Of a DNA stretch of 64,000 nt, positions 17,399 to 26,569 are shown one piece after another. The first letter of the stretch is position 1. Each line of letters opens with the position of its first letter. Below the pieces are notes generated by a model. It ran no database searches and had not been told where the DNA came from. It saw only the letters and a list, made by a program, of their open reading frames with translations. The position numbers were made by a program, and so were the translations under genes. The stretch is from Dorea formicigenerans (GTDB lineage Bacteria > Bacillota > Clostridia > Lachnospirales > Lachnospiraceae). The DNA lies in assembly GCF_025150245.1 (NCBI RefSeq), contig NZ_CP102279.1:1981423-2045422 (forward strand). The letters run 5' to 3'.

Positions 17399-17716
17399 TT
17401 AGATGTATTTCTTGATCATCGCTTCGATTGTCTCCGGTGTACAATCATCCTTCACAAGCTCATCTACTTTCTCTCCATCTTTGTAGATAGCCATAACCGG
17501 AAGGCCAAGAATCTTCTGACCAATTGCCAGACGACGTGCTTTTGTTGTGTTAAGAGATGTAAATTTTAATTTGTCACCATATGTATCAGCGAACTCGTGT
17601 ACCTTTGGCATAAGTGCTGCACACGGAACACATCCATCTCCAAAAAAGTCTACAAATACATAACCATCTGCCTCCAGAACCTCTGTCTGGAATGTATTCT
17701 TATCTACTTCTAACAT
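17399..17716 (-). CDS. trxA: Thioredoxin of the glycine reductase system
   Basis: A 105-residue thioredoxin with the atypical active site GCVPC (Cys29 and Cys32) rather than WCGPC. This variant is known from glycine-reductase-linked thioredoxins of amino-acid-fermenting clostridia. It donates electrons to oxidised GrdA. The start at 17716 gives a normal thioredoxin length and has GGAGG about nine bases upstream; the frame is open 30 codons further without support. It lies between trxB and grdA in one operon. Confidence 0.92.
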   Translation of the reverse strand: MLEVDKNTFQTEVLEADGYVFVDFFGDGCVPCAALMPKVHEFADTYGDKLKFTSLNTTKARRLAIGQKILGLPVMAIYKDGEKVDELVKDDCTPETIEAMIKKYI

Positions 17717-17818
17717 TTTAAAAATCCTCCTGAATCGAACCATACTTTGCTTTGAACATTCTTCTATGGTTCTTTTATTACAAATAATTTCATTCAAGTA
17801 AGCCAACGGAATGCCTGA

Positions 17819-18757
17819 TTAAGCCATGCTTCTTTCTACCTGAACTGCTGCGATTGCTCCGTCAGCGGCTGCTGTAACAACCTGTCTTAAGCTCTTCACA
17901 CGCACATCACCGGCTGCGTATACACCCGGGATATTGGTGTGCATATCTGCATCTGTTGGGATGTATCCTCTCTCATCCATCTCGACGCTGCCTTTGAAGA
18001 TGTCTGAATTAGGAATTGTGCCGATAAATCCGAATACTCCGAACATTCCATCGTCTTCATCTGCTTCAATCTTAGTAACTTCACCGGTTTTTACGTTCTT
18101 AACTGTCATCCAGGAAAGGATTCCATCTCCTCCAACTTCCTCAACAACTGTATCCCACATAAAGTGAAGTTTGTCGTTCTTGAAAGCTTTCTCCTGAATG
18201 GATTTCGCTGCACGTAACTCATCACGTCTGTGAATAATTGTAACTTTTCTTGCAAATTTTGTAAGATACATAGCTTCCTCAACCGCGGAATCTCCACCGC
18301 CAACTACATATACTTCAAAATCTTCAAAGAAGTTCGCGTCACAAGTTGCACAGTAAGAAACTCCTCTTCCAAGGAACTCTGCCTCGCCTTTGCAACCGAT
18401 CGGTCTTGCATGAGCACCTGTAGCAATGATGATATTCTTTGCCTGGTACTCACCTTTCTCACCTTTGAGCACCTTTACCTCTCCCTCAAGTGATACTTCT
18501 TTAATTGTGTCAGATACTCGCTCAGCTCCGAACTTCTTAGCCTGCTCTGTCATACGTGCGATCAGAGACGGACCAGATTCTGGCTGATCCACAACCTGTC
18601 CTGGATAATTCTCAATCTCGTCTGTGATTGAGATCTGTCCACCGTCCTGTCCTTTCTCAACAATCAAAACAGACAGGCGGCTTCTGCCTGCATAGAGACC
18701 TGCTGCTAATCCTGCAGGACCTGCACCCAGAACAATTACGTCATAAATCTTGCTCAT
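17819..18757 (-). CDS. trxB: Thioredoxin reductase (NADPH)
   Basis: A 312-residue flavoprotein: FAD-binding GAGPAGLAAGLYAGR at 11-25, redox-active CATC at 136-139, NADPH-binding GGGDSAVEEA, and the C-terminal GVYAAGDVR FAD motif. It reduces TrxA, the electron source of the selenoprotein system. It is the first gene of the core operon, 100 bases before trxA, and has its own consensus promoter with an AAGCGCGCTT operator downstream of the predicted start of transcription. Divergent from the TetR gene at 19015. Confidence 0.95.
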   Translation of the reverse strand: MSKIYDVIVLGAGPAGLAAGLYAGRSRLSVLIVEKGQDGGQISITDEIENYPGQVVDQPESGPSLIARMTEQAKKFGAERVSDTIKEVSLEGEVKVLKGEKGEYQAKNIIIATGAHARPIGCKGEAEFLGRGVSYCATCDANFFEDFEVYVVGGGDSAVEEAMYLTKFARKVTIIHRRDELRAAKSIQEKAFKNDKLHFMWDTVVEEVGGDGILSWMTVKNVKTGEVTKIEADEDDGMFGVFGFIGTIPNSDIFKGSVEMDERGYIPTDADMHTNIPGVYAAGDVRVKSLRQVVTAAADGAIAAVQVERSMA

Positions 18758-18798
18758 CTTTTTTATTCCTCTTTTCTCTTTTTACATGGTTCCCCTAT

Positions 18799-18860
18799 AA
18801 TAAGCGCGCTTGTACTTATTGCCATGCATTTATAGTAACAACACATTTTTCGCTTGTCAA
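18799..18860 (-). promoter_or_regulatory. Promoter and operator of the trxB-grd core operon
   Basis: TTGACA (18860-18855), 17-base spacer, TACTAT (18837-18832) on the minus strand. The palindrome AAGCGCGCTT (18802-18811) lies about 20 bases into the transcript and matches the core of both sites at 8237-8290. Confidence 0.8.
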
Positions 18861-19014
18861 TATCTTTCAAATATTTTTCAATATGAATTTTTATTGGAAA
18901 TTTTATTTATACAATTTTTTATATATTTCAATTTTTATTTTTCACTTATCATCAAAATATGCTATGATAGAGACATCGTTTAAAAAGATTTTTCAGGAAA
19001 AGGATTATATAATT

Positions 19015-19665
19015 ATGGGCGGAAATAATAAAGAAGCATTACAGCGTGAGAATACGATTCGTTTCATCGAGGCCGCAGAAGAACTTATTGATGAACATGG
19101 CATTGATAACGTATCTGTTCGTAAGATTGCCGAGAAAGCCGGCTTTCATAATTCCACTATTTATCTCTATTTTAAAGATGTAAACGAATTGATTCTTCTC
19201 GCTTCCATGAAGCATTTTAATGAATATAGCAAAGCGCTTGCAAGGCTGAGCAGTAAGAACTGGGATTCAACTGAGAATTTTTACTTTGTATGGAGATTCT
19301 TCGTAGAATCTATGTTAAAGAATCCGAAGATTTATTATAATTTTTTCTTCGGGAAACATGGACAGGATTTTGGCAGTCTGTTTAAGCGGTATTATGAATT
19401 ATTTCCGGAGGAAGCTGACAAACTCTCACCGGACCTCATGGACATGTATTATGGAAAGAATATCCAGGAACGCTGCATGAAGCTTCTTCTCACGATCAAA
19501 GATAAGGATAACCAACTTACATCTAAGAATATCAATATGATCAACACTATCATTGTAGCCAGTGTCAAATATATACTGGAACAAAAATGTATGGAACCCG
19601 AGCTGGATTCCGATATGCTGACCCGTGATCTGATGAATATAATCGAATATACAATTTCCAAATAG
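19015..19665 (+). CDS. TetR-family regulator divergent from trxB operon
   Basis: A 216-residue TetR protein: helix-turn-helix VSVRKIAEKAGFHNSTIYLYF at about 30-50, then a ligand domain with FFFGKH and YYELFPEEADK that aligns with the regulator at 3087. The ATG at 19015 follows AGGAAAAGG; an in-frame ATG at 18970 is possible but lies just after an extended -10 (TGCTATGAT, 18959-18967), making it unlikely. Divergent placement from trxB and the shared AAGCGCGCTT operator make it a prime candidate for the island's main regulator. Its effector is unknown. Confidence 0.85.
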   Translation: MGGNNKEALQRENTIRFIEAAEELIDEHGIDNVSVRKIAEKAGFHNSTIYLYFKDVNELILLASMKHFNEYSKALARLSSKNWDSTENFYFVWRFFVESMLKNPKIYYNFFFGKHGQDFGSLFKRYYELFPEEADKLSPDLMDMYYGKNIQERCMKLLLTIKDKDNQLTSKNINMINTIIVASVKYILEQKCMEPELDSDMLTRDLMNIIEYTISK

Positions 19666-19696
19666 TCACATCGGAAATACAATTTTCTATTATAAG

Positions 19697-19752
19697 AAAA
19701 AGCTGCTGTAAATTCATGACCTATGATATGCCATGAATTTACAGCAGCTTTT
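19697..19752. terminator. Bidirectional terminator, 21-bp stem
   Basis: Perfect stem of 21 bp (19697-19717 with 19732-19752) flanked by AAAA and TTTT. It serves the convergent tetR and DUF975 genes. Confidence 0.88.
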
Positions 19753-19795
19753 ATTTTGTCTTCATTTTCACTGCGGATTCTTTTTCTGACCGCTG

Positions 19796-20527
19796 CTATC
19801 GAATGTATCCTTCATTATACGCCTGAACTTTATTAAATGCATATAACTCTGTATTTGTTGCATTTACATATGGTGTCACATAGAATACACCTGCAATTCC
19901 ACACGTAATACCTGCCACGAGCGCCCAGCCAATAAATGAAAGGTCCAATATAAATGTCTCCATCTTCTGTCCATTCATCATTCGCTTGCTGATTTCAAAT
20001 ACCTGTTTAGAATCCATACCCGGATTTTCAGCCAGTATATATGGAACCATCCGATATTCATAGGATTTGATAATTCCAGGCACCACCAATAACAATGACC
20101 ACAATGCTATATACAAATCATAAAAAAACATGGTCTTTACAACATTTCCGTAATGTCCGGACTTGAATCCATCTAATAGATTTCCAAATGTTCCTGTCAT
20201 GGTACGATTTTTAATAAAGAAACTGCATCCGCCAATTTTAAATACATTTCCTGCAAAAATCGTAAATGCAACAGCTGCAAGTATTACGATCAGCGTAACT
20301 GCCACCACGACCATAGAAATCATAAAACCTCTGGCAGAATCTCCATAATAATAATCACTTCCATAATGATGATAAGAAACACTGGTGTTGTTTCCTCCGA
20401 TTCTTCCGATAACAGAACTGCCGCCTCCGGTCAGCGCCGCAAGTACAAGTGACACACCAACACAAGTCCAGTAATTTCTTTTAAATATTTCTTTTGCATT
20501 ACGTTTCAATAGTTCCCTTGTCCACAT
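19796..20527 (-). CDS. DUF975-family integral membrane protein
   Basis: A 243-residue membrane protein starting MWTRELLKRNAKEIFKRNYW, the hallmark start of DUF975 proteins, with about five hydrophobic segments and a Gly/Tyr-rich loop near 60-75. GHYGNVVKTMFFYDLYIALWS and PGIIKSYEYRMVPYILAENP are typical. Function of the family is unknown. The ATG at 20527 has AAAGGAGG upstream. The gene begins 13 bases after the ABC-F stop and is probably cotranscribed with it. Confidence 0.85.
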   Translation of the reverse strand: MWTRELLKRNAKEIFKRNYWTCVGVSLVLAALTGGGSSVIGRIGGNNTSVSYHHYGSDYYYGDSARGFMISMVVVAVTLIVILAAVAFTIFAGNVFKIGGCSFFIKNRTMTGTFGNLLDGFKSGHYGNVVKTMFFYDLYIALWSLLLVVPGIIKSYEYRMVPYILAENPGMDSKQVFEISKRMMNGQKMETFILDLSFIGWALVAGITCGIAGVFYVTPYVNATNTELYAFNKVQAYNEGYIR

Positions 20528-20540
20528 ATCTGTTCCTCCT

Positions 20541-22397
20541 TTATTCACCATTCAAGATTCGTTCATTCAGATCATTCAGATAAACCCATCGGTCCATCTT
20601 CTCTTCCAACGCTTTTTCTGTCTCGTCTTTCTTCACCATAAGCTCACCAAGTTTCACAGAATTCGTTGCACTTTTCATCATCTCGCTATCTAGATCTGCA
20701 ATCTTTTGTTCCAGTACTTCAATTTCTTCATCAATTGTATCAAACTCGCGCTGTTCTTTAAAGGAAAACTTCAGCTTTTTCTCTCTACGTTTCCATGCGT
20801 CCTGCGAATTTGCAGAATTATTTTCATTTTCATCTGATTCTGAATTATCTTTTCCACTTGAAGCGTTCTGTGCTTTCAGACTGGCAGAAGCATTCCCGCT
20901 TTCCGGACTTTCCAGTTCTTTGCGGATCAGGTAATCTGAATATCCTCCTTCAAACTGACGGATCACTCCATTTCCTTCGAAAGAAAAAATGCGGTTCACA
21001 GTACGATCCAGGAAATAACGGTCATGGGATACGATGATAATGATTCCATCAAATCGATCCAGATAATCTTCCAGAATGGTCAGTGTCTGAATATCCAGGT
21101 CATTGGTCGGCTCATCCAGGATCAAAACATTCGGCGAACTCATCAACACACGCAGAAGAAACAGTCTTCTCCGCTCACCACCAGATAATTTTTCAATAGG
21201 TGACCACTGCATTGCCCCATCAAACAAGAAATTTTCAAGCATCTGGGAAGCTGTGATCCTGCCATCTGAAGTCTGGATATACTCTCCTACTTCCTTAACA
21301 TAATCGATGACACGCATCTTACCATCCATCTCTTCATTTTCCTGCGAGAAATACCCCATGCGGATCGTCTGGCCAATTTCTATCGTGCCGACATCCGGTT
21401 TCACATTTCCATAAATCATCTTCAAAAGTGTGGACTTTCCACAACCATTCGGTCCGATAATTCCAATCCTGTCATTTTTCAGGAAAATATACTCATAATT
21501 ATCAATCAGTTTTTTATCCCCATAGGATTTGCACAGTCCGGACACTTCAATCGTCTTATTTCCCATTCGGGATGCCACCGAATCCATAGCAACACGGCGT
21601 TCTTCCTGGATATCTTTCATCTCCTGCATGGCTTTGATCCTGTCAATGTGCGCTTTCTGCTTTGTACTTCTCGCTCTCGCACCGCGGCTCAGCCACTCAA
21701 GCTCTGTACGCAACAGACTCTTTCGTTTTCTCTGAGTAGCAAGTGCCATATTCTGGCGTTCCTCTTTGAGTTTTACAAACTCCGAATAACTTCCCGGGTA
21801 ATTATAAAGATTTCCATGATCTACCTCCACGATCCGATTTGCAACGCGGTCCAGAAAATAACGGTCATGCGTCACCATGAGAATTGCTCCCCTAAACCTG
21901 ATCAGATACTCCTCCAGCCACTCAGACATCGCGTTGTCCAAATGGTTCGTCGGCTCGTCCAGTACCAAAATATCTGCCGGTGTCAAAAGAGCGTTCACAA
22001 GTGCCACTCTTTTCTTCTGTCCTCCGGACATATGCGACATCTTTTCTTCATAGTCTGAAAACCCAAGCTGATTCAGCATAGATTTTGCCTCTGCTTCCAT
22101 CGTCCACTGATCTGTATCACTGATGATTCCACGCACTGCTGCCTGAAGTACCGTCTCTTCCTCTCCAAACACCGGTGTCTGTGGCAGATAACATATCTTT
22201 ACCGTATTTCCCATACTGAGCTTTCCGGAATCGTATTCCTCCACACCAGCCACAATTTTCAAAAGTGTAGATTTTCCCATACCATTGATTCCGATGACTC
22301 CGATTTTTTCATTCTCATTTATTCCAAAAGCCACATCATCTAAAAGCACACGGTCTGTATATGCTTTTGTGACGTGTTCCATCGTCAGTAAATTCAT
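20541..22397 (-). CDS. ABC-F ATPase, Uup-like
   Basis: A 618-residue soluble protein with two ABC domains: Walker A GINGMGKST (36-44) and GPNGCGKST (middle of the protein), signatures MSGGQKKR and LSGGERRR, and Walker B motifs VLDEPTNHLD and ILDEPTNDLD. A charged linker follows, then a C-terminal coiled coil after KLKFSFKEQREFD, as in Uup. ABC-F proteins act on the ribosome or, for Uup, on branched DNA and ribosomes, and have no membrane part. Start ATG 22397 follows AAGGAGT. No resistance function can be read from the sequence. Confidence 0.9.
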   Translation of the reverse strand: MNLLTMEHVTKAYTDRVLLDDVAFGINENEKIGVIGINGMGKSTLLKIVAGVEEYDSGKLSMGNTVKICYLPQTPVFGEEETVLQAAVRGIISDTDQWTMEAEAKSMLNQLGFSDYEEKMSHMSGGQKKRVALVNALLTPADILVLDEPTNHLDNAMSEWLEEYLIRFRGAILMVTHDRYFLDRVANRIVEVDHGNLYNYPGSYSEFVKLKEERQNMALATQRKRKSLLRTELEWLSRGARARSTKQKAHIDRIKAMQEMKDIQEERRVAMDSVASRMGNKTIEVSGLCKSYGDKKLIDNYEYIFLKNDRIGIIGPNGCGKSTLLKMIYGNVKPDVGTIEIGQTIRMGYFSQENEEMDGKMRVIDYVKEVGEYIQTSDGRITASQMLENFLFDGAMQWSPIEKLSGGERRRLFLLRVLMSSPNVLILDEPTNDLDIQTLTILEDYLDRFDGIIIIVSHDRYFLDRTVNRIFSFEGNGVIRQFEGGYSDYLIRKELESPESGNASASLKAQNASSGKDNSESDENENNSANSQDAWKRREKKLKFSFKEQREFDTIDEEIEVLEQKIADLDSEMMKSATNSVKLGELMVKKDETEKALEEKMDRWVYLNDLNERILNGE

Positions 22398-22503
22398 ATT
22401 GTTTCATACTCCTTCGCTTTCTTCGCGTTTTATCATTATACTACAGAAATATAAAAGATACCAGTAGCAAAAGGCAGAAGTACACTGCATAAAAAGGCGA
22501 AAA

Positions 22504-22550
22504 AAAGACTACTATTTTACGAATTGGGGGTTCGTAAAATAGCAGTCTTT
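22504..22550 (-). terminator. Terminator of ptsH-ptsI
   Basis: Twenty-bp stem with one wobble (22504-22523 with 22531-22550) and a 7-base loop, followed on the minus strand by a T-rich run. Twenty bases past the ptsI stop. Confidence 0.88.
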
Positions 22551-22569
22551 CATTTTACATATCCTATTT

Positions 22570-24195
22570 CTACTCTGCTTCCCGGATTTTCTGTCTGACT
22601 TTCAAAACCATTCCCGGAGCTACTGATAATTCATCAATACCCATTTTCAAAAATGTCTCTGTCAGAGTCACATCTGCTCCGAGTTCTCCGCAGATACCGA
22701 TCCATTTTCCTTCTGCATGAGCGCTCTCTGCTGCCATACGGATCATAGCAAGTACTGCCGGGTGATGAGAATCATAAAAATCCTCCAGCTTCTGATTCTG
22801 CCTGTCAATAGCCAGTGTATACTGTGTCAGATCATTTGTTCCGACACTGAAGAAATCAACTTCTTTCGCCAGTTCACGGCTTACCATAACTGCTGCCGGT
22901 GTCTCAATCATAATTCCAAGTTCTACATCTTCCCGAAAAGCTGCTCCTTCTGTGCGAAGTTCTGCTTTGACTTCCTCGACGATTTCTTTGATTTTCTTTA
23001 CTTCTGCTACCGAAATAATCATCGGGAACATAATAGATATCTGTCCATAAGCGGATGCACGATAGAGCGCACGAAGCTGTGTTTTAAAAATCTCAGGTCT
23101 TGTCAGGCAAATTCGGATTGCACGATATCCAAGTGCCGGATTATCCTCTTTATCAAGTTTAAAATAATCTACCTGCTTGTCAGCTCCGATATCTAAAGTA
23201 CGGATAATGACCTTTTTCCCGGCCATCGTTTCAGCAACCTTTTTGTATACTGCAAACTGCTGCTCTTCTGTCGGATAAGTATCACTTTCCAAATATAAAA
23301 ATTCACTTCGGAATAATCCGATACCGCCGGCATCATTCTTAAGGACTGCTCCTACATCTGCCAGGTTTCCAATATTGGCGTAGACATTCACTTTCTGGCC
23401 ACTCTTTGTCACATTCTCTTTGCCTTTGAGCTGATTCAGAAGTTCTTTCTGTTCCTGATCTTTCTTCTGCTTTTTCTGCATGGAAGCCATAGTCTCTTCA
23501 TCCGGATCAATATAGACTTTTCCATCTACTCCATCTACAATTGCGACCTTACCATCATATTCTTCTTTCAATGCTTCACCAAGACCGATCACTGCCGGAA
23601 TATTCATGGTTCTTGCAAGAATCGCCGTATGAGAATTAGCAGAGCCATACATGGTCACGAAGGACAACACCTTCTCTTTGTCAAGCTGAACAGTTTCACT
23701 TGGCACCAGATCATCTGCTGCAATGATCACAGGTTCATCCATCACCATAACAGTTTCATTCTGACTGGATAATGCCTGAAGGAGCCGCTCTGAGACATCT
23801 CTGACATCTGCTGCTCTTCCCTGCATATAAGCATCGTCCATAGCTTCAAAAATTGCTGCAAAGTTGTCCGCTGTCGCACCGATTGCATATTCTGCATTCA
23901 CATCCTGGGTGCGAATAATATTTTCAATTGACTCTACATAGTCCGGATCCTCCAGCATTAACTGATGCGCCTCAAAAATCATGGCATTTGCCTCTCCCAC
24001 ATCTTCCAATGCTTTCTCATATAATCCTTTTAACAGTTCTAACGTCTTTGCTTTTGCATTCCGAAAGCGTTCTACTTCCGCCTCCACATCTTCCACACGG
24101 GTTCTCTTTATCGTAATCTCATTTCTCTTATAGAACTGGATTTTGCCAATTGCAACCCCGCCAAATACACTTTTACCTTCTAAAGTAATCATCAT
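22570..24195 (-). CDS. ptsI: PTS enzyme I
   Basis: A 541-residue phosphoenolpyruvate-protein phosphotransferase. The phospho-accepting histidine is residue 189 in YGSANSHTAILART. The PEP-binding barrel shows FRSEFLYLE, RTLDIGADKQ, GIMIETPAA and the GICGELGAD cysteine motif near the C-terminus. It transfers phosphate from PEP to HPr. ATG 24195 follows AGGAGA by seven bases. It lies 71 bases after ptsH in the same operon. A second full enzyme I lies at 28607-30232. Confidence 0.95.
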   Translation of the reverse strand: MMITLEGKSVFGGVAIGKIQFYKRNEITIKRTRVEDVEAEVERFRNAKAKTLELLKGLYEKALEDVGEANAMIFEAHQLMLEDPDYVESIENIIRTQDVNAEYAIGATADNFAAIFEAMDDAYMQGRAADVRDVSERLLQALSSQNETVMVMDEPVIIAADDLVPSETVQLDKEKVLSFVTMYGSANSHTAILARTMNIPAVIGLGEALKEEYDGKVAIVDGVDGKVYIDPDEETMASMQKKQKKDQEQKELLNQLKGKENVTKSGQKVNVYANIGNLADVGAVLKNDAGGIGLFRSEFLYLESDTYPTEEQQFAVYKKVAETMAGKKVIIRTLDIGADKQVDYFKLDKEDNPALGYRAIRICLTRPEIFKTQLRALYRASAYGQISIMFPMIISVAEVKKIKEIVEEVKAELRTEGAAFREDVELGIMIETPAAVMVSRELAKEVDFFSVGTNDLTQYTLAIDRQNQKLEDFYDSHHPAVLAMIRMAAESAHAEGKWIGICGELGADVTLTETFLKMGIDELSVAPGMVLKVRQKIREAE

Positions 24196-24266
24196 GATCC
24201 GACTCTCCTGTTTTCAAGATTCTCTTAATAATCCATTCCTCTGTGCTTTCCAAAAAGAAATGCTTC

Positions 24267-24524
24267 TTACAGGTTCTCTTTTAAAAATGTTTCAAGCTCT
24301 GCTGCTGCGATTTCTTCATCTTCACCATCTACAGTTACTGTAATCTCTGCTCCCTTTTTAGCGCCGAGTCCCATAACACCAAGAACTCCTTTTGCATTCA
24401 CTTTTTTTCCTTCTGCCTCAATGTTAATATCGGACTTAAATCCTGCCGCTTTCTTTACTAACATAGTTGCTGGTCTTGCATGGATTCCTTCTGCGTCTGT
24501 AATTACATATTTAAATTCTTTCAT
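24267..24524 (-). CDS. ptsH: HPr-like phosphocarrier without the regulatory serine
   Basis: An 85-residue HPr. The phosphorylation histidine is residue 15 in GIHARPAT. The usual Ser46 of Gram-positive HPr, target of HPr kinase, is Gly46 here (VNAKGVLGVMGLG), and Ser52 is Gly too. The protein should carry phosphate between enzyme I and the sugar permeases but should not be phosphorylated at position 46 for CcpA-dependent catabolite repression. Directly followed by ptsI and preceded by fruA with its own promoter between. Confidence 0.93.
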   Translation of the reverse strand: MKEFKYVITDAEGIHARPATMLVKKAAGFKSDINIEAEGKKVNAKGVLGVMGLGAKKGAEITVTVDGEDEEIAAAELETFLKENL

Positions 24525-24556
24525 CGTTTTAATCTCCTTTTCTCATTTTTGACTCA

Positions 24557-24585
24557 ATTATACTTAATACCTTTTTTACTAACAA
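24557..24585 (-). promoter_or_regulatory. Promoter of ptsH-ptsI
   Basis: TTGTTA (24585-24580), 17-base spacer, TATAAT (24562-24557) on the minus strand, 32 bases before the ptsH start. It begins inside the short gap after fruA. Confidence 0.65.
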
Positions 24586-24593
24586 CAATTCAT

Positions 24594-26558
24594 TTATTTT
24601 TCTGTATTTAATGGTTTTTTCAGAAGTACGATTCCTGCCATTGTGATGACTGCTCCGATAACAAGTGCCACAAGGAACATCGGTGCATTTTCAATAATAC
24701 CGATTACAAACAGTCCACCGTGAGGTGCTCTGGATCCACAACCAAATGCCATGGATAATGCTCCTGCTACTGCTGAGCCAACGACACAAGGTGGAATGAT
24801 GCGGAGTGGATCAGATGCCGCAAACGGAATCGCTCCCTCTGTAATAAATGACATTCCCATAATGAAGTTCGTGACCGTTGTCTGCTGTTCGCTCTTTGTA
24901 AAACGATTCTTAAAAAACAGTGTTGAAAGTGCAATTCCGATTGGAGGTGTCATACCGCCGATCATAACTGCTGCCATAATATCTATCTGTCCGCTGGCGA
25001 TTGCCGCTGTACCAAATACATAAGCTGCTTTGTTAAATGGACCTCCGAAGTCGATAGACATCATACCTCCAAGTACTGCACCAAGAAGAATTTTACTGGA
25101 CTCTCCCATACTTGCAAGGCAGTTATTCAGCCATGTGTTAAATGCTCCGATTGGTGGATTTACGAGGAAGATCATAATCACACCCATCAGTAAAATTCCA
25201 AAGAATGGATATAACAGTACCGGTTTTGTTCCTTCTAATGATTTTGGAAGTTTCTCAAGCAACTTCTTTAACAGTAACATCAGATATCCAGCTACAAATC
25301 CGGCAATCAGTGCTCCAAAGAATCCTGATGAAACCCACTGTTCTTCCGGAAGGAAAATGGAAGTTCCTGCTTTTGCAAGAAGTCCACCGACGATACCAGG
25401 CATGAGTGCCGGTCTGTCTCCGATCGCCATGGCAATGTATCCTGCCAGAATCGGGAACATCATACCAAATGCTGTATTCCCTACTTTGTTAAAGAATGCT
25501 GCCAATGGTGTTCCACTACCAAAGCTTGAAGTTCCTGCATTCGCTCCATCTACAAGGAAGGATAATGCAATCAAAATTCCTCCACCAATGACAAATGGAA
25601 GCATGTGGGATACTCCGTTCATCAGACTCTTATAAATCTTACGGCCCAGGCTCTCATCTGCTACTTGGCCCTCTTCATCTTCACCGCCTGCGTGGTGGTA
25701 TATCTTTACATTTCCACTGGTGGCTTCATTAAGAAGTTCCTCAGCCTTGCTGATTCCATTTGCCACCTTTGTCATGATGACTGGTTTGCCATCGAATCTT
25801 GCCATCTTTACATCTTTATCTGCTGCAATAATAATACAATCACAAGCTTCTATTTCCTGAGCTGTCAGCACATTTTTCGCACCACCGGAACCATTGGTCT
25901 CAACTTTAATCGTGATGCCCATTTCTTTCGCTTTATTTTCCAGACTTTCTGCCGCCATGTAAGTATGTGCGATTCCAGTCGGACATGCGGTAACTGCCAG
26001 CACCCGATATCCTGACTTTTCCGGCACTGTATGCATTACCTGCGTTTCATCTGATGTATTTTCTGAGCTTTTTTCTTCCGTCTCATACTCTTCCGGGAAT
26101 CTCTTTCTCTCTGTCTCATCAATACATTTGAAAAATGCGTCTACATTTTCCGCTTCCATAAGTCCGGTTCTGAAATCCGGATCCATAAGAAGCATGGACA
26201 GACGGCTTAACACTTCCAGATGCACATTGTCTTCTGTATCCGGTGCCGCAATCAGGAAAATGAGCTTCGCCGGCTCTCCATCCAGTGAATCATAATCTAC
26301 CCCGTCTTTTACGACCATAGCTGCAAGTCCCGGTGCTTTTACTGCCGCTGTCTTGGCATGTGGAATCGCAATTCCTTCTCCGATTCCTGTTGTACTTTCC
26401 TCTTCTCTTGCAAATACGCCTTTCTTATAGGCTTCCACGTCTGCCAGGTTCCCTCCGGCAGCCATAAGTGCGACCATCTTCTCGATCGCCTCCGGCTTTG
26501 ATGTAACTTTGCCGTTCAGTTCTACACTTTCCCGCTTTAACAGATCTACAATCTTCAT
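24594..26558 (-). CDS. fruA: Fructose PTS permease, EIIABC
   Basis: A 654-residue fused permease in the order A-B-C: EIIA with phospho-histidine 67 in AIPHAKT, a linker near 155-182, EIIB with phospho-cysteine 192 in TACPTGIAHT, then the EIIC membrane domain from about 310 (LPFVIGGGILIAL, MMSIDFGGPFNKAAY, MTPPIGIALS, ITEGAIPFAASDP). It imports fructose as fructose 1-phosphate. Start ATG 26558 follows AGGAGG. It is the last gene of fruR-fruK-fruA, 11 bases after fruK. Confidence 0.95.
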   Translation of the reverse strand: MKIVDLLKRESVELNGKVTSKPEAIEKMVALMAAGGNLADVEAYKKGVFAREEESTTGIGEGIAIPHAKTAAVKAPGLAAMVVKDGVDYDSLDGEPAKLIFLIAAPDTEDNVHLEVLSRLSMLLMDPDFRTGLMEAENVDAFFKCIDETERKRFPEEYETEEKSSENTSDETQVMHTVPEKSGYRVLAVTACPTGIAHTYMAAESLENKAKEMGITIKVETNGSGGAKNVLTAQEIEACDCIIIAADKDVKMARFDGKPVIMTKVANGISKAEELLNEATSGNVKIYHHAGGEDEEGQVADESLGRKIYKSLMNGVSHMLPFVIGGGILIALSFLVDGANAGTSSFGSGTPLAAFFNKVGNTAFGMMFPILAGYIAMAIGDRPALMPGIVGGLLAKAGTSIFLPEEQWVSSGFFGALIAGFVAGYLMLLLKKLLEKLPKSLEGTKPVLLYPFFGILLMGVIMIFLVNPPIGAFNTWLNNCLASMGESSKILLGAVLGGMMSIDFGGPFNKAAYVFGTAAIASGQIDIMAAVMIGGMTPPIGIALSTLFFKNRFTKSEQQTTVTNFIMGMSFITEGAIPFAASDPLRIIPPCVVGSAVAGALSMAFGCGSRAPHGGLFVIGIIENAPMFLVALVIGAVITMAGIVLLKKPLNTEK

Positions 26559-26569
26559 TCTTTTTCCTC

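Noticed and set aside
18628-19014. An N-terminal extension of the TetR protein at 19015
   Set aside because: The open frame overlaps trxB on the other strand and its promoter; it has no TetR-like sequence before MGGNNKE.
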